Positions 1-8,665 of a stretch of DNA of 64,000 nucleotides are shown here, one piece after another. A model generated the notes under the pieces. That model was given only the letters and a program-made list of their open reading frames with translations. It was not told the DNA's origin and did no database searches. The stretch is from Roseburia_C sp900315735. Lineage in GTDB: Bacteria; Bacillota; Clostridia; Lachnospirales; Lachnospiraceae. A program made the position numbers and the translations under genes. The DNA is taken from the NCBI GenBank assembly GCA_052118425.1, contig JBQKHF010000002.1; one strand, written 5' to 3'. The first letter of the stretch is position 1. Each line of letters starts with the position of its first letter.

Positions 1-1718
1 ATTCCGCCAAAGGCATGCTCTACTTCTCCGATTGTTTCTTTAATCTTATTGACTGCCGCTGTAGTCTCTCCTGCCAGATTACCGATTTCCCCGGCAACAA
101 CTGCAAATCCCTTTCCCTGTTCTCCTGCCCGGGCGGCCTCAATGGAAGCATTTAAGGACAGTAAGTTAATCTGATCTGCGATTTCGGAAATCACTTCTGC
201 CAATGCGCCAATGGATTTTACAACATCTGCATTCTTAATACTCTCCTCCAGACCAACTCTGTTCTGCGCTGCAAGCTTATTGGCAAGTTCATAAGCATTG
301 CGGCTGGTATCTTCAATTCCATTTGCACGCTTCTTAATTTCTCCTGCCAGCTCCAGACTCTTTTCTGTCTCAGAAGCCAGCATATTAACCGAGGAATTCA
401 CTTCCTCTACCGCAGCATTTACTTCTTCCGTCGCCGCACTGGAAGATGTCATATCGGAATTAACCTGATTCATCAGTGACTCTATCATCTCATAATCTTT
501 CTTTAATTCCTCTACCGAACGCTTCAGTTCAATGCTGGAATCACTCAGAAGTTTTGCATGACCACTGATTTTTGAAATCATGTCCTTATTGTTTCCATAC
601 ATTTCATTTAAGGACTGTCCCATTGCTCCCAGTTCATCACTGCGTCTGCTCTCCAGCGACTGTACTTTAAAGTTACCCTCTGCCAGCTGTACAGCAAAGT
701 TCTTAACTCTATTAATCTGTCTGGAAACTGATTTTACCTGTGATAAAATCACAAGTATCATAATTATAAGGATCACTGCCGCAATGATTGCCAACTTAAT
801 CCCAAGGCTGATAACCGGCGCATTCAGTTCTGAATTTTCAATCGCAATTCCAAGCTTCCAGTCCAGATCCGGAATTGTCTCATAATATACCGTATATCCG
901 GTAATTCCTTCTGTAAAGCAGGCTTTTCCACTATCAGAATCTAACATTTTTGTTCCCACTTTAGCAAGGGAACTATTTTTAGAATCCGTTATTTTCTCAT
1001 TCATGATTTTACCTGAATCCTGTGTATAAAGATAGGTTCCATCCGATGAAATCAGAAATGCTTTTCCTGTTTTCCCTACTGACATCTGGCTGACCAGATT
1101 CTGAATCTCATCCAGCGTAATATCAACAGTTACGCATCCCATATAAGTTCCATCTGCACTATACATCGGTGCAGAACAGTTTACCATATCACAGTCTAAA
1201 ACCTCATCATGATATGCCTTTGTAAACTTCGGTTCTGTTTCACCATTCGAAACAATCTTGTAGAAATCCCTGCTTACATAATCATAAGAGGACTGGCTCC
1301 TGTCATAAGTCAGAATCGGCGTATCTCCATCCTTATATACATAAGGTCCTACAAAACGCTGTTTGGAGTCATACTTATTCGGTGCAAAATAAATTCCGGC
1401 ACCATAAATAAAATCCTCCTCATAAATCATGGTATTTAAGAAATTAACATATGCCAGCAGTTCCTCATTTTCATAAGTAATCCCAACGATTCCTGCCATA
1501 TGCTTTGCAAGGCTTGCCGCAGACTGCATCTGTGACTCTACCTCTGTCTTCTCGTTTTCCAGACTCAGCGTCATTTCCTTCCCAATCTCATCGTCAATAA
1601 TCTGCTTACTGGAAAATACACTGACTGCCCCTAATACAGCCATACCCAGAATCAGTACCGGGAGCATTGCACTTAACATTTTCGTGCTAATTTTCTTCCC
1701 TTTTTTCTTCTTAGCCAT
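1..1718 (-). CDS. Methyl-accepting chemotaxis protein, 3' end cut by window
   Basis: A transmembrane chemoreceptor that would signal to CheA/CheW. About 572 residues are visible and the reading frame runs off the window edge, so the end of the signalling domain is missing. After a lysine-rich start (MAKKKKGKK) there is a first membrane helix near residues 13-35, then an extracytoplasmic sensor region that looks like a Cache domain (a YMGCVTVDITLDEI stretch is typical of its membrane-proximal half). A second helix lies near residues 310-335, followed by a HAMP-like linker and the start of the coiled-coil signalling domain, with the conserved INLLSLNASIEAARAGEQG. The start is the ATG preceded by GGGGGA. 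It lies downstream of recG on the same strand with a 142-base gap. The ligand cannot be inferred. Confidence 0.9.
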   Translation of the reverse strand, partial: MAKKKKGKKISTKMLSAMLPVLILGMAVLGAVSVFSSKQIIDDEIGKEMTLSLENEKTEVESQMQSAASLAKHMAGIVGITYENEELLAYVNFLNTMIYEEDFIYGAGIYFAPNKYDSKQRFVGPYVYKDGDTPILTYDRSQSSYDYVSRDFYKIVSNGETEPKFTKAYHDEVLDCDMVNCSAPMYSADGTYMGCVTVDITLDEIQNLVSQMSVGKTGKAFLISSDGTYLYTQDSGKIMNEKITDSKNSSLAKVGTKMLDSDSGKACFTEGITGYTVYYETIPDLDWKLGIAIENSELNAPVISLGIKLAIIAAVILIIMILVILSQVKSVSRQINRVKNFAVQLAEGNFKVQSLESRRSDELGAMGQSLNEMYGNNKDMISKISGHAKLLSDSSIELKRSVEELKKDYEMIESLMNQVNSDMTSSSAATEEVNAAVEEVNSSVNMLASETEKSLELAGEIKKRANGIEDTSRNAYELANKLAAQNRVGLEESIKNADVVKSIGALAEVISEIADQINLLSLNASIEAARAGEQGKGFAVVAGEIGNLAGETTAAVNKIKETIGEVEHAFGG

Positions 1719-1860
1719 AAAAATATATCCCCCGCTTTCACTAAATTGTAGTTTTGTACTTATTGCATCAACATTTAAGCAATTTAGCAATAAAAACGAG
1801 GGATTTTGCGTTAATTTTCGTAAACTTTCCACAAATCGTTCCTTAATATTTTGAAACTTT

Positions 1861-3921
1861 CTAAATATTTGTGTTGTATTCTGTCATTTTGTACGCATTT
1901 TTCAGCGTTGTTTCGAGTCTCATGTCTTTTTCGCAATCGTTTAAGTTACACTTTTCGACATATTCTTTTGCTTCTTCGGATGCAATAGAAAGCATATCGG
2001 CATCCGAAAAGACATCTGCAATTTTAAATTCCATCAAACCACTCTGACGTACCCCGAAGAAATCTCCTGGTCCACGCATTTTCAAATCTTCACCGGCAAT
2101 ATAGAATCCATCATTAGAGCCCGCCAGAATATTCAGTCTCTCTTTGGCATTCTTACCATTGGAAGAATTCATAAGAATACAATAGGACTGTGCATTTCCT
2201 CTTCCGACACGTCCCCTCAGCTGATGGAGCTGTGCCAGTCCGAAACGCTGTGCATCTTCTATCATCATGACAGTAGCATTCGGCACATTCACGCCTACTT
2301 CTACTACCGTTGTAGAAACCAGAACCTGGATTTCACCGGATACAAAGGCTTCCATTACTTTATTCTTCTCTGCCGGACGCATTTTTCCATGAAGTAATCC
2401 TACGCTGATTTCCTCTCCATAGTATTGTTTTAATTTTTTTACATACGAAGTAACATCCTGCAGTTCCAGTTCTTCATTGGCTTCCACCAGAGGACAGATA
2501 ATATATGCCTGATGTCCTTTTGCTGCTTCCTCTTCGATAAATTTCCAGGATTTCTCCCGCATTTTCGGTCCGACTACACAGTTTTTGATTGGAAGACGTT
2601 CTGCCGGAAGTTCATCTACTACCGAGATGTCCAGATCTCCGTAAAGAATGATGGCAAGGGTTCGCGGAATCGGCGTTGCACTCATAACAAGCACATGTGG
2701 CAGCTTACTGCTCTTATCCGCCAGTGTCTCCCTCTGTCTTACTCCGAAACGGTGCTGCTCATCGGTTACCACCAGTGCAAGATTCTGATAAAGTGCCTTT
2801 TCCTGTATCAGCGCATGGGTTCCGATAATCATGGCATTGTGTTCCGTTTCCATTCTCGCATATGCTTCACGCTTTTCCTTTGCAGTCAGCGAGCCGGTAA
2901 GAAGAATAACCGGAAAATCCAATTCAAACATGGCTAGCCATTCCTGAAAGGTCTCATAATGCTGTCTTGCCAGAACCTCCGTCGGTGCCATAATCGCAGT
3001 CTGATATCCCTCATGGGCAAATTTTGCCATAATAAGAAATGCAAGAATCGTCTTGCCGGAACCTACATCCCCCTGTATCAGGCGCTGCATGGCATAGGGA
3101 CTGTAAATATCCCCTTCCAAATCTGCCAGCGTCTTCTTCTGCGCATTCGTCAGTGGAAACGGAAGCTGTTCTGCCACTACTTCAATAAATTCATCCCTTA
3201 CTACCGGAAATCCGTTTGGTGTCTGCTCATGATGTTCTTTAAACCGCTGTATCTGTAATAAGAATAAGAAAAATTCATCAAAAGCAAGACGTTTTCTTGC
3301 TCCGGTCAGCTCTTTTAAATCTGTTGGAAAATGCACTTTTTCCAGTGCCTCTCTCAATCCCATAAGCTGATGGCGGGCTAAGATTTCTTCCGGGATATAT
3401 TCTCCATCTTCTTTCATGCTGTCAAGGGCTGTACGCACAAGCTTTCCAAATTGCTTGCTGGATATTCCCTTGGTCAGAGGATATACCGGCTGCAGGGATG
3501 TCTGCATTTTCCTGTATTCATCAGGCTTCCACACTACCGGCTGTTCCATGACATATTTCTTGTTTTTTAGGGTCAGCTTTCCATATAAGATTACTTCCGG
3601 CTCACGATTCAGCTGGTTACAGATATAAGGCATCCGAAACCAGATGGCTTCTATCTTTCCTGTGCCGTCACTAAACTGAGCCGTAGAAATCTGCATGGCT
3701 CTGGTGCTTCTCGTTACCGGGGAAGAACACAGTCTTACATGAAAGGCATAGACTTTCTCCGGTTCTGCCTCACTGATATGTTCCGGCTCCGGCATCTGCT
3801 TATAATCCCTTGGAAAAGCAAGGAGTATATCCCAAACGGTATATACTCCAAGTTTTTGCAATATTTTTTCAGTTTTTGGTCCAACTCCATTCAATTCCTG
3901 AATGGGTGCATTTCTGTCCAT
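1861..3921 (-). CDS. recG: ATP-dependent DNA helicase RecG
   Basis: A double-strand DNA translocase that remodels stalled replication forks and Holliday junctions. Its 686 residues match the family's usual length. The N-terminal wedge/OB region (about 1-260) opens with an HhH-like LNGVGPKTEKIL. Helicase motif I, GDVGSGKT, is at 284-291. Motif II is DEQH, the RecG/Mfd variant of DExH, and motif III is SATPIPRT. The late motif QLRGRVGRG is present. The start ATG has an AGGAG site ten bases upstream. The gene begins 11 bases after the FakA/DAK-like gene, so Asp23, DAK and recG are probably one transcript, an order common in Firmicutes. No key motif is missing. Confidence 0.97.
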   Translation of the reverse strand: MDRNAPIQELNGVGPKTEKILQKLGVYTVWDILLAFPRDYKQMPEPEHISEAEPEKVYAFHVRLCSSPVTRSTRAMQISTAQFSDGTGKIEAIWFRMPYICNQLNREPEVILYGKLTLKNKKYVMEQPVVWKPDEYRKMQTSLQPVYPLTKGISSKQFGKLVRTALDSMKEDGEYIPEEILARHQLMGLREALEKVHFPTDLKELTGARKRLAFDEFFLFLLQIQRFKEHHEQTPNGFPVVRDEFIEVVAEQLPFPLTNAQKKTLADLEGDIYSPYAMQRLIQGDVGSGKTILAFLIMAKFAHEGYQTAIMAPTEVLARQHYETFQEWLAMFELDFPVILLTGSLTAKEKREAYARMETEHNAMIIGTHALIQEKALYQNLALVVTDEQHRFGVRQRETLADKSSKLPHVLVMSATPIPRTLAIILYGDLDISVVDELPAERLPIKNCVVGPKMREKSWKFIEEEAAKGHQAYIICPLVEANEELELQDVTSYVKKLKQYYGEEISVGLLHGKMRPAEKNKVMEAFVSGEIQVLVSTTVVEVGVNVPNATVMMIEDAQRFGLAQLHQLRGRVGRGNAQSYCILMNSSNGKNAKERLNILAGSNDGFYIAGEDLKMRGPGDFFGVRQSGLMEFKIADVFSDADMLSIASEEAKEYVEKCNLNDCEKDMRLETTLKNAYKMTEYNTNI

Positions 3922-3932
3922 AAACGCTCCTG

Positions 3933-5612
3933 TTACTCTACTGATATTACATAATAGTAAATTGGCTGTCCGCCAAAGTGAATTTCCACTTCCACATCCG
4001 GATACTTCTCTTCTAAATCAGCTCCTAATGCATTGGCATCTTCCTCTGTTACTTCCTCTCCGTAATAGATACAGATAATTGCAGATTCCTCATCTACCAT
4101 CTCAGCAATCATATCTTCGGTAGTGCCTTTGATATCCTTACCAACTGCAAGAATACTCTTATCACCAATTCCCATATAATCGCCCTGTTTAATCTCCTTG
4201 TCATCAATTACGGTATCACGGACTGCATAAGTTACCTGACCTGTCTTTACATTCTCTAATTCTTCAGTCATACGCTCTGCATTTTCCTCTGCGGACTGAT
4301 CCGGGATAAAGTTAATCAGTGCTGTAATTCCCTGCGGAATTGTCTTGGTAGGGATAACGATAATCTTCTTATCCTCTACTAAAGATGCTGCCTGGTTTGC
4401 GGCCAGTACAATATTCTTATTATTCGGAAGAATAAAGATATTATCTGCATTGACATGGTCAATGGCGTTTAACATATCTTCGGTACTTGGGTTCATGGTC
4501 TGACCACCTTCGATGATATAATCCACGCCAAGTCCGCTGAAGATTTCATTAACACCGGCACCAATGGATACGGAAATGAATCCCATTTCTTTTCTTGGTT
4601 CCTCTGCCTTTGCTTCTTCTTTGGCTTCTTCCTCTTTCTGCTCTTTTGCAAGCTTCTCAGCATCTTTGATTAATTTTTCCTGATGCTCTTCACGCATATT
4701 GTCAATCTTGATTTCGCTTAATGAACCATGTTTCAATGCTTCCTGAATTGCAAGACCAGGGTCATTGGTATGTACATGGGTTTTCACAATCTCATCATCT
4801 GCCACAACAACGATAGAATCACCAATGGACTCTAAGAAGCCCTTGTATTCATGTTCCTGTTTCTCTGTTAATGGCTGATTCAGTACAATGATAAATTCGG
4901 TACAATAGCCAAATTTAATATCTGCTTCTGTCTCAGCAGTAATCTTCATAACACCTGCGGATGCAGCAGAGCCTTCAATGCTGTAATCAATTTCTTTGCC
5001 AATCAGGGAGTCATAGCCACCCTTTAATACCTGAACAAGTCCCTGTCCGCCGGAGTCTACTACCCCAGCCTGTTTTAATACCGGAAGCATCTCCGGTGTC
5101 TTGCTTAATACATGGTCTGCTTCTTTGATGACTTCATCTACGAAGAATACAATGTCATCGGTATCATCGCAAAGCTCCAGTGCTTTATTGGCTGCGCCCT
5201 TGGCAACGGTAAGAATGGTTCCTTCCTTTGGTTTCATAACTGCCTTATATGCAGTCTCAACAGCCTTCTGCATAGCCTCTGTCAGAATTACTACGTCCAG
5301 TTCATCATATTCTGCAATTACCTTGGTAAATCCGCGGAATAACTGGGAAAGGATAACTCCTGAGTTTCCTCTTGCTCCTCTTAATGAACCGGAAGAAATT
5401 GCCTTTGCAAGTTCCTTCATGGTCGGATTCTCAAGCTCACTTACTGCCTTTGCCGCTGACATAATTGTCATAGACATATTGGTTCCTGTATCTCCGTCCG
5501 GTACAGGGAAAACATTCAGTTCGTTAATCCACTCTTTCTTTGCTTCCAGATTTTTTGCTCCGGTCAAAAACATTTTAGCAAATACCGCAGCGTTTATTGT
5601 ACTTACTTCCAC
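3933..5612 (-). CDS. DAK (DhaL)-domain protein, FakA/YloV-like fatty acid kinase
   Basis: A cytoplasmic ATP-binding protein of 559 residues in the YloV/FakA family, which phosphorylates fatty acids held by FakB (DegV) partners. The N-terminal DhaL domain (about 8-200) has the nucleotide/metal signatures VPDGDTGTNM and GARGNSGVILSQ. A middle FakA-type domain follows. A Glu/Lys/Ala-rich linker (about 310-340) leads to a C-terminal domain with ILPNNKNI and QGITALINF. Translation appears to start at a GTG preceded by AAGGAGGAAC; there is no in-frame ATG nearby. It follows the Asp23 gene by 15 bases. No FakB/DegV gene is in the window, so the substrate is inferred from family only. Confidence 0.9.
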   Translation of the reverse strand: MEVSTINAAVFAKMFLTGAKNLEAKKEWINELNVFPVPDGDTGTNMSMTIMSAAKAVSELENPTMKELAKAISSGSLRGARGNSGVILSQLFRGFTKVIAEYDELDVVILTEAMQKAVETAYKAVMKPKEGTILTVAKGAANKALELCDDTDDIVFFVDEVIKEADHVLSKTPEMLPVLKQAGVVDSGGQGLVQVLKGGYDSLIGKEIDYSIEGSAASAGVMKITAETEADIKFGYCTEFIIVLNQPLTEKQEHEYKGFLESIGDSIVVVADDEIVKTHVHTNDPGLAIQEALKHGSLSEIKIDNMREEHQEKLIKDAEKLAKEQKEEEAKEEAKAEEPRKEMGFISVSIGAGVNEIFSGLGVDYIIEGGQTMNPSTEDMLNAIDHVNADNIFILPNNKNIVLAANQAASLVEDKKIIVIPTKTIPQGITALINFIPDQSAEENAERMTEELENVKTGQVTYAVRDTVIDDKEIKQGDYMGIGDKSILAVGKDIKGTTEDMIAEMVDEESAIICIYYGEEVTEEDANALGADLEEKYPDVEVEIHFGGQPIYYYVISVE

Positions 5613-5627
5613 TTCAACAGTTCCTCC

Positions 5628-5987
5628 TTAATCAATCACTCTGACGCCTTCAACTAAAATGTTGACTTTCTTAATCTGCATTCCGGTAAACTCTTCTACT
5701 TTATATTTTACCGTACTGATCAGATTGTCTGCTACCGTGTCAATACTTACGCCATATGCAACAATTACATGGAAATCAATTGTAATTTTATTATTTTCAT
5801 CCACATCTACATTTATACCATGTGTCAGATAATCTCTCTTTAATAATTTAACCAGGCCATCTTTCATATTAACTGCAGCCATTCCCACAATGCCGAAGCA
5901 CTCAACTGCAACAGAACCGGCATAGGTTGCAATTACTTCATTATCAATTACGACTTTACCTAATTCGTTTTCCATTTTACCTGTCAT
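5628..5987 (-). CDS. Asp23/Gls24 family envelope stress protein
   Basis: A 119-residue protein of the Asp23/Gls24 (DUF322) family, equivalent to YloU, which sits directly upstream of yloV in Bacillus. The family fold is visible: ELGKVVIDNEVIATYAG, then VECFGIVGMAAVNMKDGLVKLL, then the VNILVEGVRVID end typical of the family. It is short, as in YloU, with no long acidic tail. The start ATG has TTGGAGG just upstream. It is the first gene of the Asp23-DAK-recG run and diverges from rpmB. The family is linked to envelope homeostasis; the biochemical role is not known to me. Confidence 0.9.
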   Translation of the reverse strand: MTGKMENELGKVVIDNEVIATYAGSVAVECFGIVGMAAVNMKDGLVKLLKRDYLTHGINVDVDENNKITIDFHVIVAYGVSIDTVADNLISTVKYKVEEFTGMQIKKVNILVEGVRVID

Positions 5988-6052
5988 TCTATAACCTCCA
6001 ATTAAAATTAATCTTCTCGCATTTCCGCCAGCATATACATAACATGAACTAT

Positions 6053-6081
6053 ATTATAACCTCTTTTGCAGAAAAAAGAAA
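6053..6081 (-). promoter_or_regulatory. Possible promoter of the Asp23-DAK-recG unit
   Basis: On the minus strand a perfect -10 TATAAT (plus 6053-6058) lies 17 bases from a poor -35, TTTCTT. Transcription would start about 60 bases before the Asp23 ATG. The -10 box is convincing; the -35 is weak. Confidence 0.4.
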
Positions 6082-6120
6082 CAGTATTTTTCTTTATTTT
6101 CAAAAAATGCAATTTTTTTC

Positions 6121-6149
6121 TTGCATTCTGTCTGTATTTCTGTTAAGAT
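6121..6149 (+). promoter_or_regulatory. Promoter of rpmB
   Basis: TTGCAT, a 17-base spacer and TAAGAT sit about 60 bases upstream of the rpmB start. Spacing is ideal and each hexamer is close to the housekeeping sigma consensus. It is back to back with the Asp23 promoter. Confidence 0.6.
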
Positions 6150-6209
6150 AGCTTTGTTGTGAGCTTGTGTCTTAACAGGCTTAGTGAAGAATTTAAAGGA
6201 GGTGCTATC

Positions 6210-6395
6210 ATGGCAAAATGTGCAGTTTGTGGAAAAGGCGCTCATTTCGGTAACAATGTGAGCCATTCTCATAGAAGATCTAATAGAATGTGGAAATCAA
6301 ACATCAAATCTGTAAAATGTAAAGTAAACGGAACTCCAAAAAGAATGTACGTATGTACTTCCTGTTTAAGATCCGGATCCGTTGAAAGAGCTTAA
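6210..6395 (+). CDS. rpmB: 50S ribosomal protein L28
   Basis: L28 of the large ribosomal subunit, 61 residues. It begins MAKCAVCGKGAHFGNNVSHSH and ends with VCTSCLRSGSVERA; the two CxxC pairs mark the zinc-binding form of L28. The open frame extends further upstream, but the ATG at 6210 is preceded by AAAGGAGGT seven bases away and matches the universal L28 start, so it is the true start. The gene is monocistronic, with its own promoter and a strong intrinsic terminator 17 bases after the stop. Confidence 0.98.
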   Translation: MAKCAVCGKGAHFGNNVSHSHRRSNRMWKSNIKSVKCKVNGTPKRMYVCTSCLRSGSVERA

Positions 6396-6411
6396 TTAGC
6401 ATTTTCTATTT

Positions 6412-6440
6412 GGACTGTCCTTTTGGACAGTCCTTTTTTT
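6412..6440 (+). terminator. Intrinsic terminator of rpmB
   Basis: GGACTGTCC, loop TTTT, GGACAGTCC, then seven T. This is a perfect 9-bp stem with a T-tract. The palindromic element described at 6439 begins at the end of this T-tract. Confidence 0.95.
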
Positions 6441-6572
6441 ACGCGAGTAATGAGGAAAAATCTGGGGGAACAAGAATGAATCAAGCTCGCTTGAATGAAA
6501 TTCTTGTTCTCACAGACTTTGACGAATGCCGCGATAACTCGAGAAACTCGCAAAGCGTGTTTCTCGTAGTTT
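6439..6572 (+). repeat. Palindromic interspersed element, copy A (full length)
   Basis: About 134 bases starting TTACGCGAGTA directly at the rpmB terminator T-tract and ending TTTCTCGTAGTT. It has two hairpins. The first pairs GAACAAGAAT (6468-6477) with ATTCTTGTTC (6500-6509) and encloses TCAAGC/GCTTGA. The second (6536-6572) pairs AACTCGAGAAAC with GTTTCTCG-T-AGTT and encloses CGC-AAA-GCG. The left end, the block GACGA..GCCGCGATAACTCGAG and the right hairpin recur at 14318-14411 in reverse orientation. No coding role is likely. It resembles REP/MITE-type elements but has no known family name to me. Confidence 0.8.
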
Positions 6573-6579
6573 ACTCCTA

Positions 6580-6720
6580 TTATTTGCAGCAGAAAAGATT
6601 ATACCCTATCAGCAGCAGAATCAATATAATAATAATTCCAATCACATCACTTGGAATAATAAACATAAAAAACATGCCAAATCCAACCATGAAAAAGGAA
6701 TACCCCGTCAAGCGTTTCAT
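6580..6720 (-). CDS. Small hydrophobic membrane protein (46 aa)
   Basis: A 46-codon frame beginning MKRLTGYSFFMVGFG, then a strongly hydrophobic run with many Ile and Leu, ending GYNLFCCK. The ATG has TTGGAG seven bases upstream. It would form one or two membrane helices with a conserved-looking proline near residue 23. It sits between the gerW terminator and element copy A, and is shorter than usual gene-calling cut-offs. I do not recognise a named family. The good ribosome-binding site and clean hydrophobic profile favour a real gene. Confidence 0.6.
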   Translation of the reverse strand: MKRLTGYSFFMVGFGMFFMFIIPSDVIGIIIILILLLIGYNLFCCK

Positions 6721-6732
6721 GTTTTTCTCCAA

Positions 6733-6766
6733 TCAAAAAGACATATACCATTATAGTATATGCCTT
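6733..6766 (-). terminator. Intrinsic terminator after gerW
   Basis: On the minus strand AGGCATATAC, loop TATAAT, GTATATGTCT, then TTTTT. The 10-bp stem has one G-U pair. It separates gerW from the small membrane protein gene. Confidence 0.75.
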
Positions 6767-6825
6767 TCTTTTTTCCCTTAGCACGCTGTACGTTCTTCTG
6801 TTACTGTTCTACTCTGTTCTCTTGT

Positions 6826-7272
6826 TTATTCTTCATCCTTATTTACTGCATCGGATAAAATCTCATTCATCTCAGACTCTGCAGCTTTTTTTGATTCTTC
6901 ATCTAACTTTGCAGTTGCTGCCTCATCCTTCTTTCCCTTGGATGCAAACTTATTTACAAAATCCGGTACCATATCAAGAATCTTGGTCACGCCATCCTGA
7001 TTCTTAATATTTACAAGCTTGGTAGTGCCATTCTGAATAACAAGAACTGCACTCGGTGTAATCTTTCCACCCATTCCTCCTGCTCCGTTATTCTTCTTCT
7101 CCTGTGAAAATGCTCCTGCACCAACACCAAAGGATACATCCACTAGCGGAAGGATAATGGTGTCTCCGATATGAATGGCATCCCCTACAACTGTCTTGGT
7201 TGTAATGAAGCTGTCCATTCCTTTAAATAAAGACTCTACCGTATTGCGAAATGTGTTATTACTGTCTGCCAT
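6826..7272 (-). CDS. gerW: GerW family sporulation protein (YtfJ)
   Basis: A 148-residue protein of the GerW/YtfJ family, required for normal spore germination in Bacillus and widespread in Clostridia. Diagnostic stretches are KTVVGDAIHIGDTIILPLVD and VSFGVGAGAF, followed by a Gly-rich loop and GGKITPSAVLVI. The C-terminal 35 residues are charged and low in complexity. The start has AGGAGG seven bases upstream. It follows the DUF2953 gene by 36 bases, the same ytfI-ytfJ pairing as in Bacillus. Presence of the gene suggests, but does not prove, sporulation. Confidence 0.93.
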   Translation of the reverse strand: MADSNNTFRNTVESLFKGMDSFITTKTVVGDAIHIGDTIILPLVDVSFGVGAGAFSQEKKNNGAGGMGGKITPSAVLVIQNGTTKLVNIKNQDGVTKILDMVPDFVNKFASKGKKDEAATAKLDEESKKAAESEMNEILSDAVNKDEE

Positions 7273-7308
7273 AATGATTCCTCCTGATTCTCCTTCATAC
7301 TGATTCTG

Positions 7309-8277
7309 TTAAAATTGTTTTATGAAATGTTTCACATCCGGATTTCTCCAGATTCGAATTGCTGCCTTTAATAAATGAATGACCTGTATCCGTCCCTTTA
7401 TATCCCAGCTTCCTTCGATATAAAAACCTTCTGCCTCAAAATCCGGCATAATGGATACCTTATCATAATATAAAAATGGTAATACACTGAGCACTGCTAA
7501 AACCTGTCCTGTGGCTGACGGATCCTCCATACCATAAGTAACATCTGCCTTCATATGCTTTGGTCCGTATTTCTTTAATAGACCTATTACTTCACTCAGG
7601 GCAAACCGGACAGCTCTTCTGTTCTGCTCATCCTGTATCCACTCATTTACCTTTTTTATTTTGCCGCCGATATTTTTTAGCTTCTGTGGAATTGCTTTTA
7701 TCTTTTCTACTATCGAGCGTATTGTCTTGCTGATTTTTCCAAATACAGAAGCGAACTTTTTCTTATGTGTCTTCTTATGCTGTTTCTGTTCATACTGTTT
7801 TTCCGTCTGTTCTTCTTGCACTGCAACCGGGAGATTCTTTTCTTCCGGCTCCGTTACATCTGTCTTTTTTTCAATCGACGGCTCTGTTTGTTCTTCCGGC
7901 TTCTGGCTCTTCTGCTCTAAGTCTTTTTCCGGTTCCTTATGGGATTTTTCTTCGGATTTCTTTTTCGGCTTTTTCTTTGCTTTCTTTTTCTTTACTCTCT
8001 TTTTCGCTTTTTCCTCTGCGGGATACTTCCATGCCTTTATGCCAAACACCCGTAAAACAGCAAGCTGCTTTCCCTGCTCCATCAGAAAGGAAAACCGCAA
8101 AGCAATAAGACACCATGCTCCACGCACTTTTAATGTGGTTTCTCCCTGCCTTGTCTCTCCACGAATCCGGTAAGATACCGGAGCAAACAGCAAAAGCAGG
8201 ATAAGCAAAACCAGTAAACCTAATATGCATAATAATATTATGCCCAGGATTTTCAAAATAGATAACAGCACTGCCAT
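7309..8277 (-). CDS. DUF2953 domain protein (YtfI-like), membrane anchored
   Basis: About 322 residues. An N-terminal membrane helix (about 5-32, very Leu-rich) is followed by APVSYRIRGE, the start of the DUF2953 fold. A long Lys/Glu-rich insert (about 90-190) follows, and then the C-terminal half with YGPKHMKADVTYGMEDPSATG and ending ..VKHFIKQF. I chose the ATG at 8277, eight bases after GGAG, over the TTG two codons earlier. Function is unknown; it is paired with gerW in Bacillus and here. The charged insert is longer than the folded parts need and is probably disordered. Confidence 0.85.
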   Translation of the reverse strand: MAVLLSILKILGIILLCILGLLVLLILLLLFAPVSYRIRGETRQGETTLKVRGAWCLIALRFSFLMEQGKQLAVLRVFGIKAWKYPAEEKAKKRVKKKKAKKKPKKKSEEKSHKEPEKDLEQKSQKPEEQTEPSIEKKTDVTEPEEKNLPVAVQEEQTEKQYEQKQHKKTHKKKFASVFGKISKTIRSIVEKIKAIPQKLKNIGGKIKKVNEWIQDEQNRRAVRFALSEVIGLLKKYGPKHMKADVTYGMEDPSATGQVLAVLSVLPFLYYDKVSIMPDFEAEGFYIEGSWDIKGRIQVIHLLKAAIRIWRNPDVKHFIKQF

Positions 8278-8279
8278 CC

Positions 8280-8621
8280 TCAAGTCTCCATTTCAGTATT
8301 TTTATGAGTCTGCTGTTTCAATACAAATTTACGCACTTCAAATGTTCCTGTTTTATGATAAATATCATTCACAATCGCTGCTGACATCTCTAATGCTGCG
8401 TCATATCCTTTTTCCAGACCGATTACAAAAAGCTCCTTCTTCGGATATGCCTTCTGCAATAAATCTGTTGCCGGTATGATATCCAAAAGATTCTCTTTGT
8501 TTGACGGAAGGGTCAGAAGATAAAGAGACGGCTGCGGCACATTCCGTTCCACTCTGCTTTTTACCTTTGCTTCCTGACCTTTCAGCCTTTCTCCCAGATA
8601 TAAATTAGAATACCAATGCAT
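8280..8621 (-). CDS. Conserved protein of unknown function (113 aa)
   Basis: 113 residues starting MHWYSNLYLGERLKGQ. It is soluble, with a central YLLTLPSNKENLLDIIPA segment and LFVIGLEKGYDAALEM later. I do not recognise a characterised family, though proteins with this start seem familiar from Clostridia. The frame is open further upstream into the Nudix gene, but GAGGTG lies four to five bases before the ATG at 8621 and sets the start. It lies between the Nudix gene and the DUF2953-gerW pair on the same strand, with stop and next start almost touching. A nucleotide-related role is only a guess from the Nudix neighbour. Confidence 0.7.
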   Translation of the reverse strand: MHWYSNLYLGERLKGQEAKVKSRVERNVPQPSLYLLTLPSNKENLLDIIPATDLLQKAYPKKELFVIGLEKGYDAALEMSAAIVNDIYHKTGTFEVRKFVLKQQTHKNTEMET

Positions 8622-8665
8622 GCTACACCTCATATCTGATTTAAAAAAGCAGTCAGATGGCTGCT

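Noticed and set aside
5101..5631. 176-codon plus-strand open frame
   Set aside because: Antisense shadow of the DAK-domain gene, Ser-rich without a start signal.
6410..6781. 123-codon plus-strand open frame after rpmB
   Set aside because: It crosses the rpmB terminator and element copy A and is explained by those structures; the supported gene here is the small minus-strand one.
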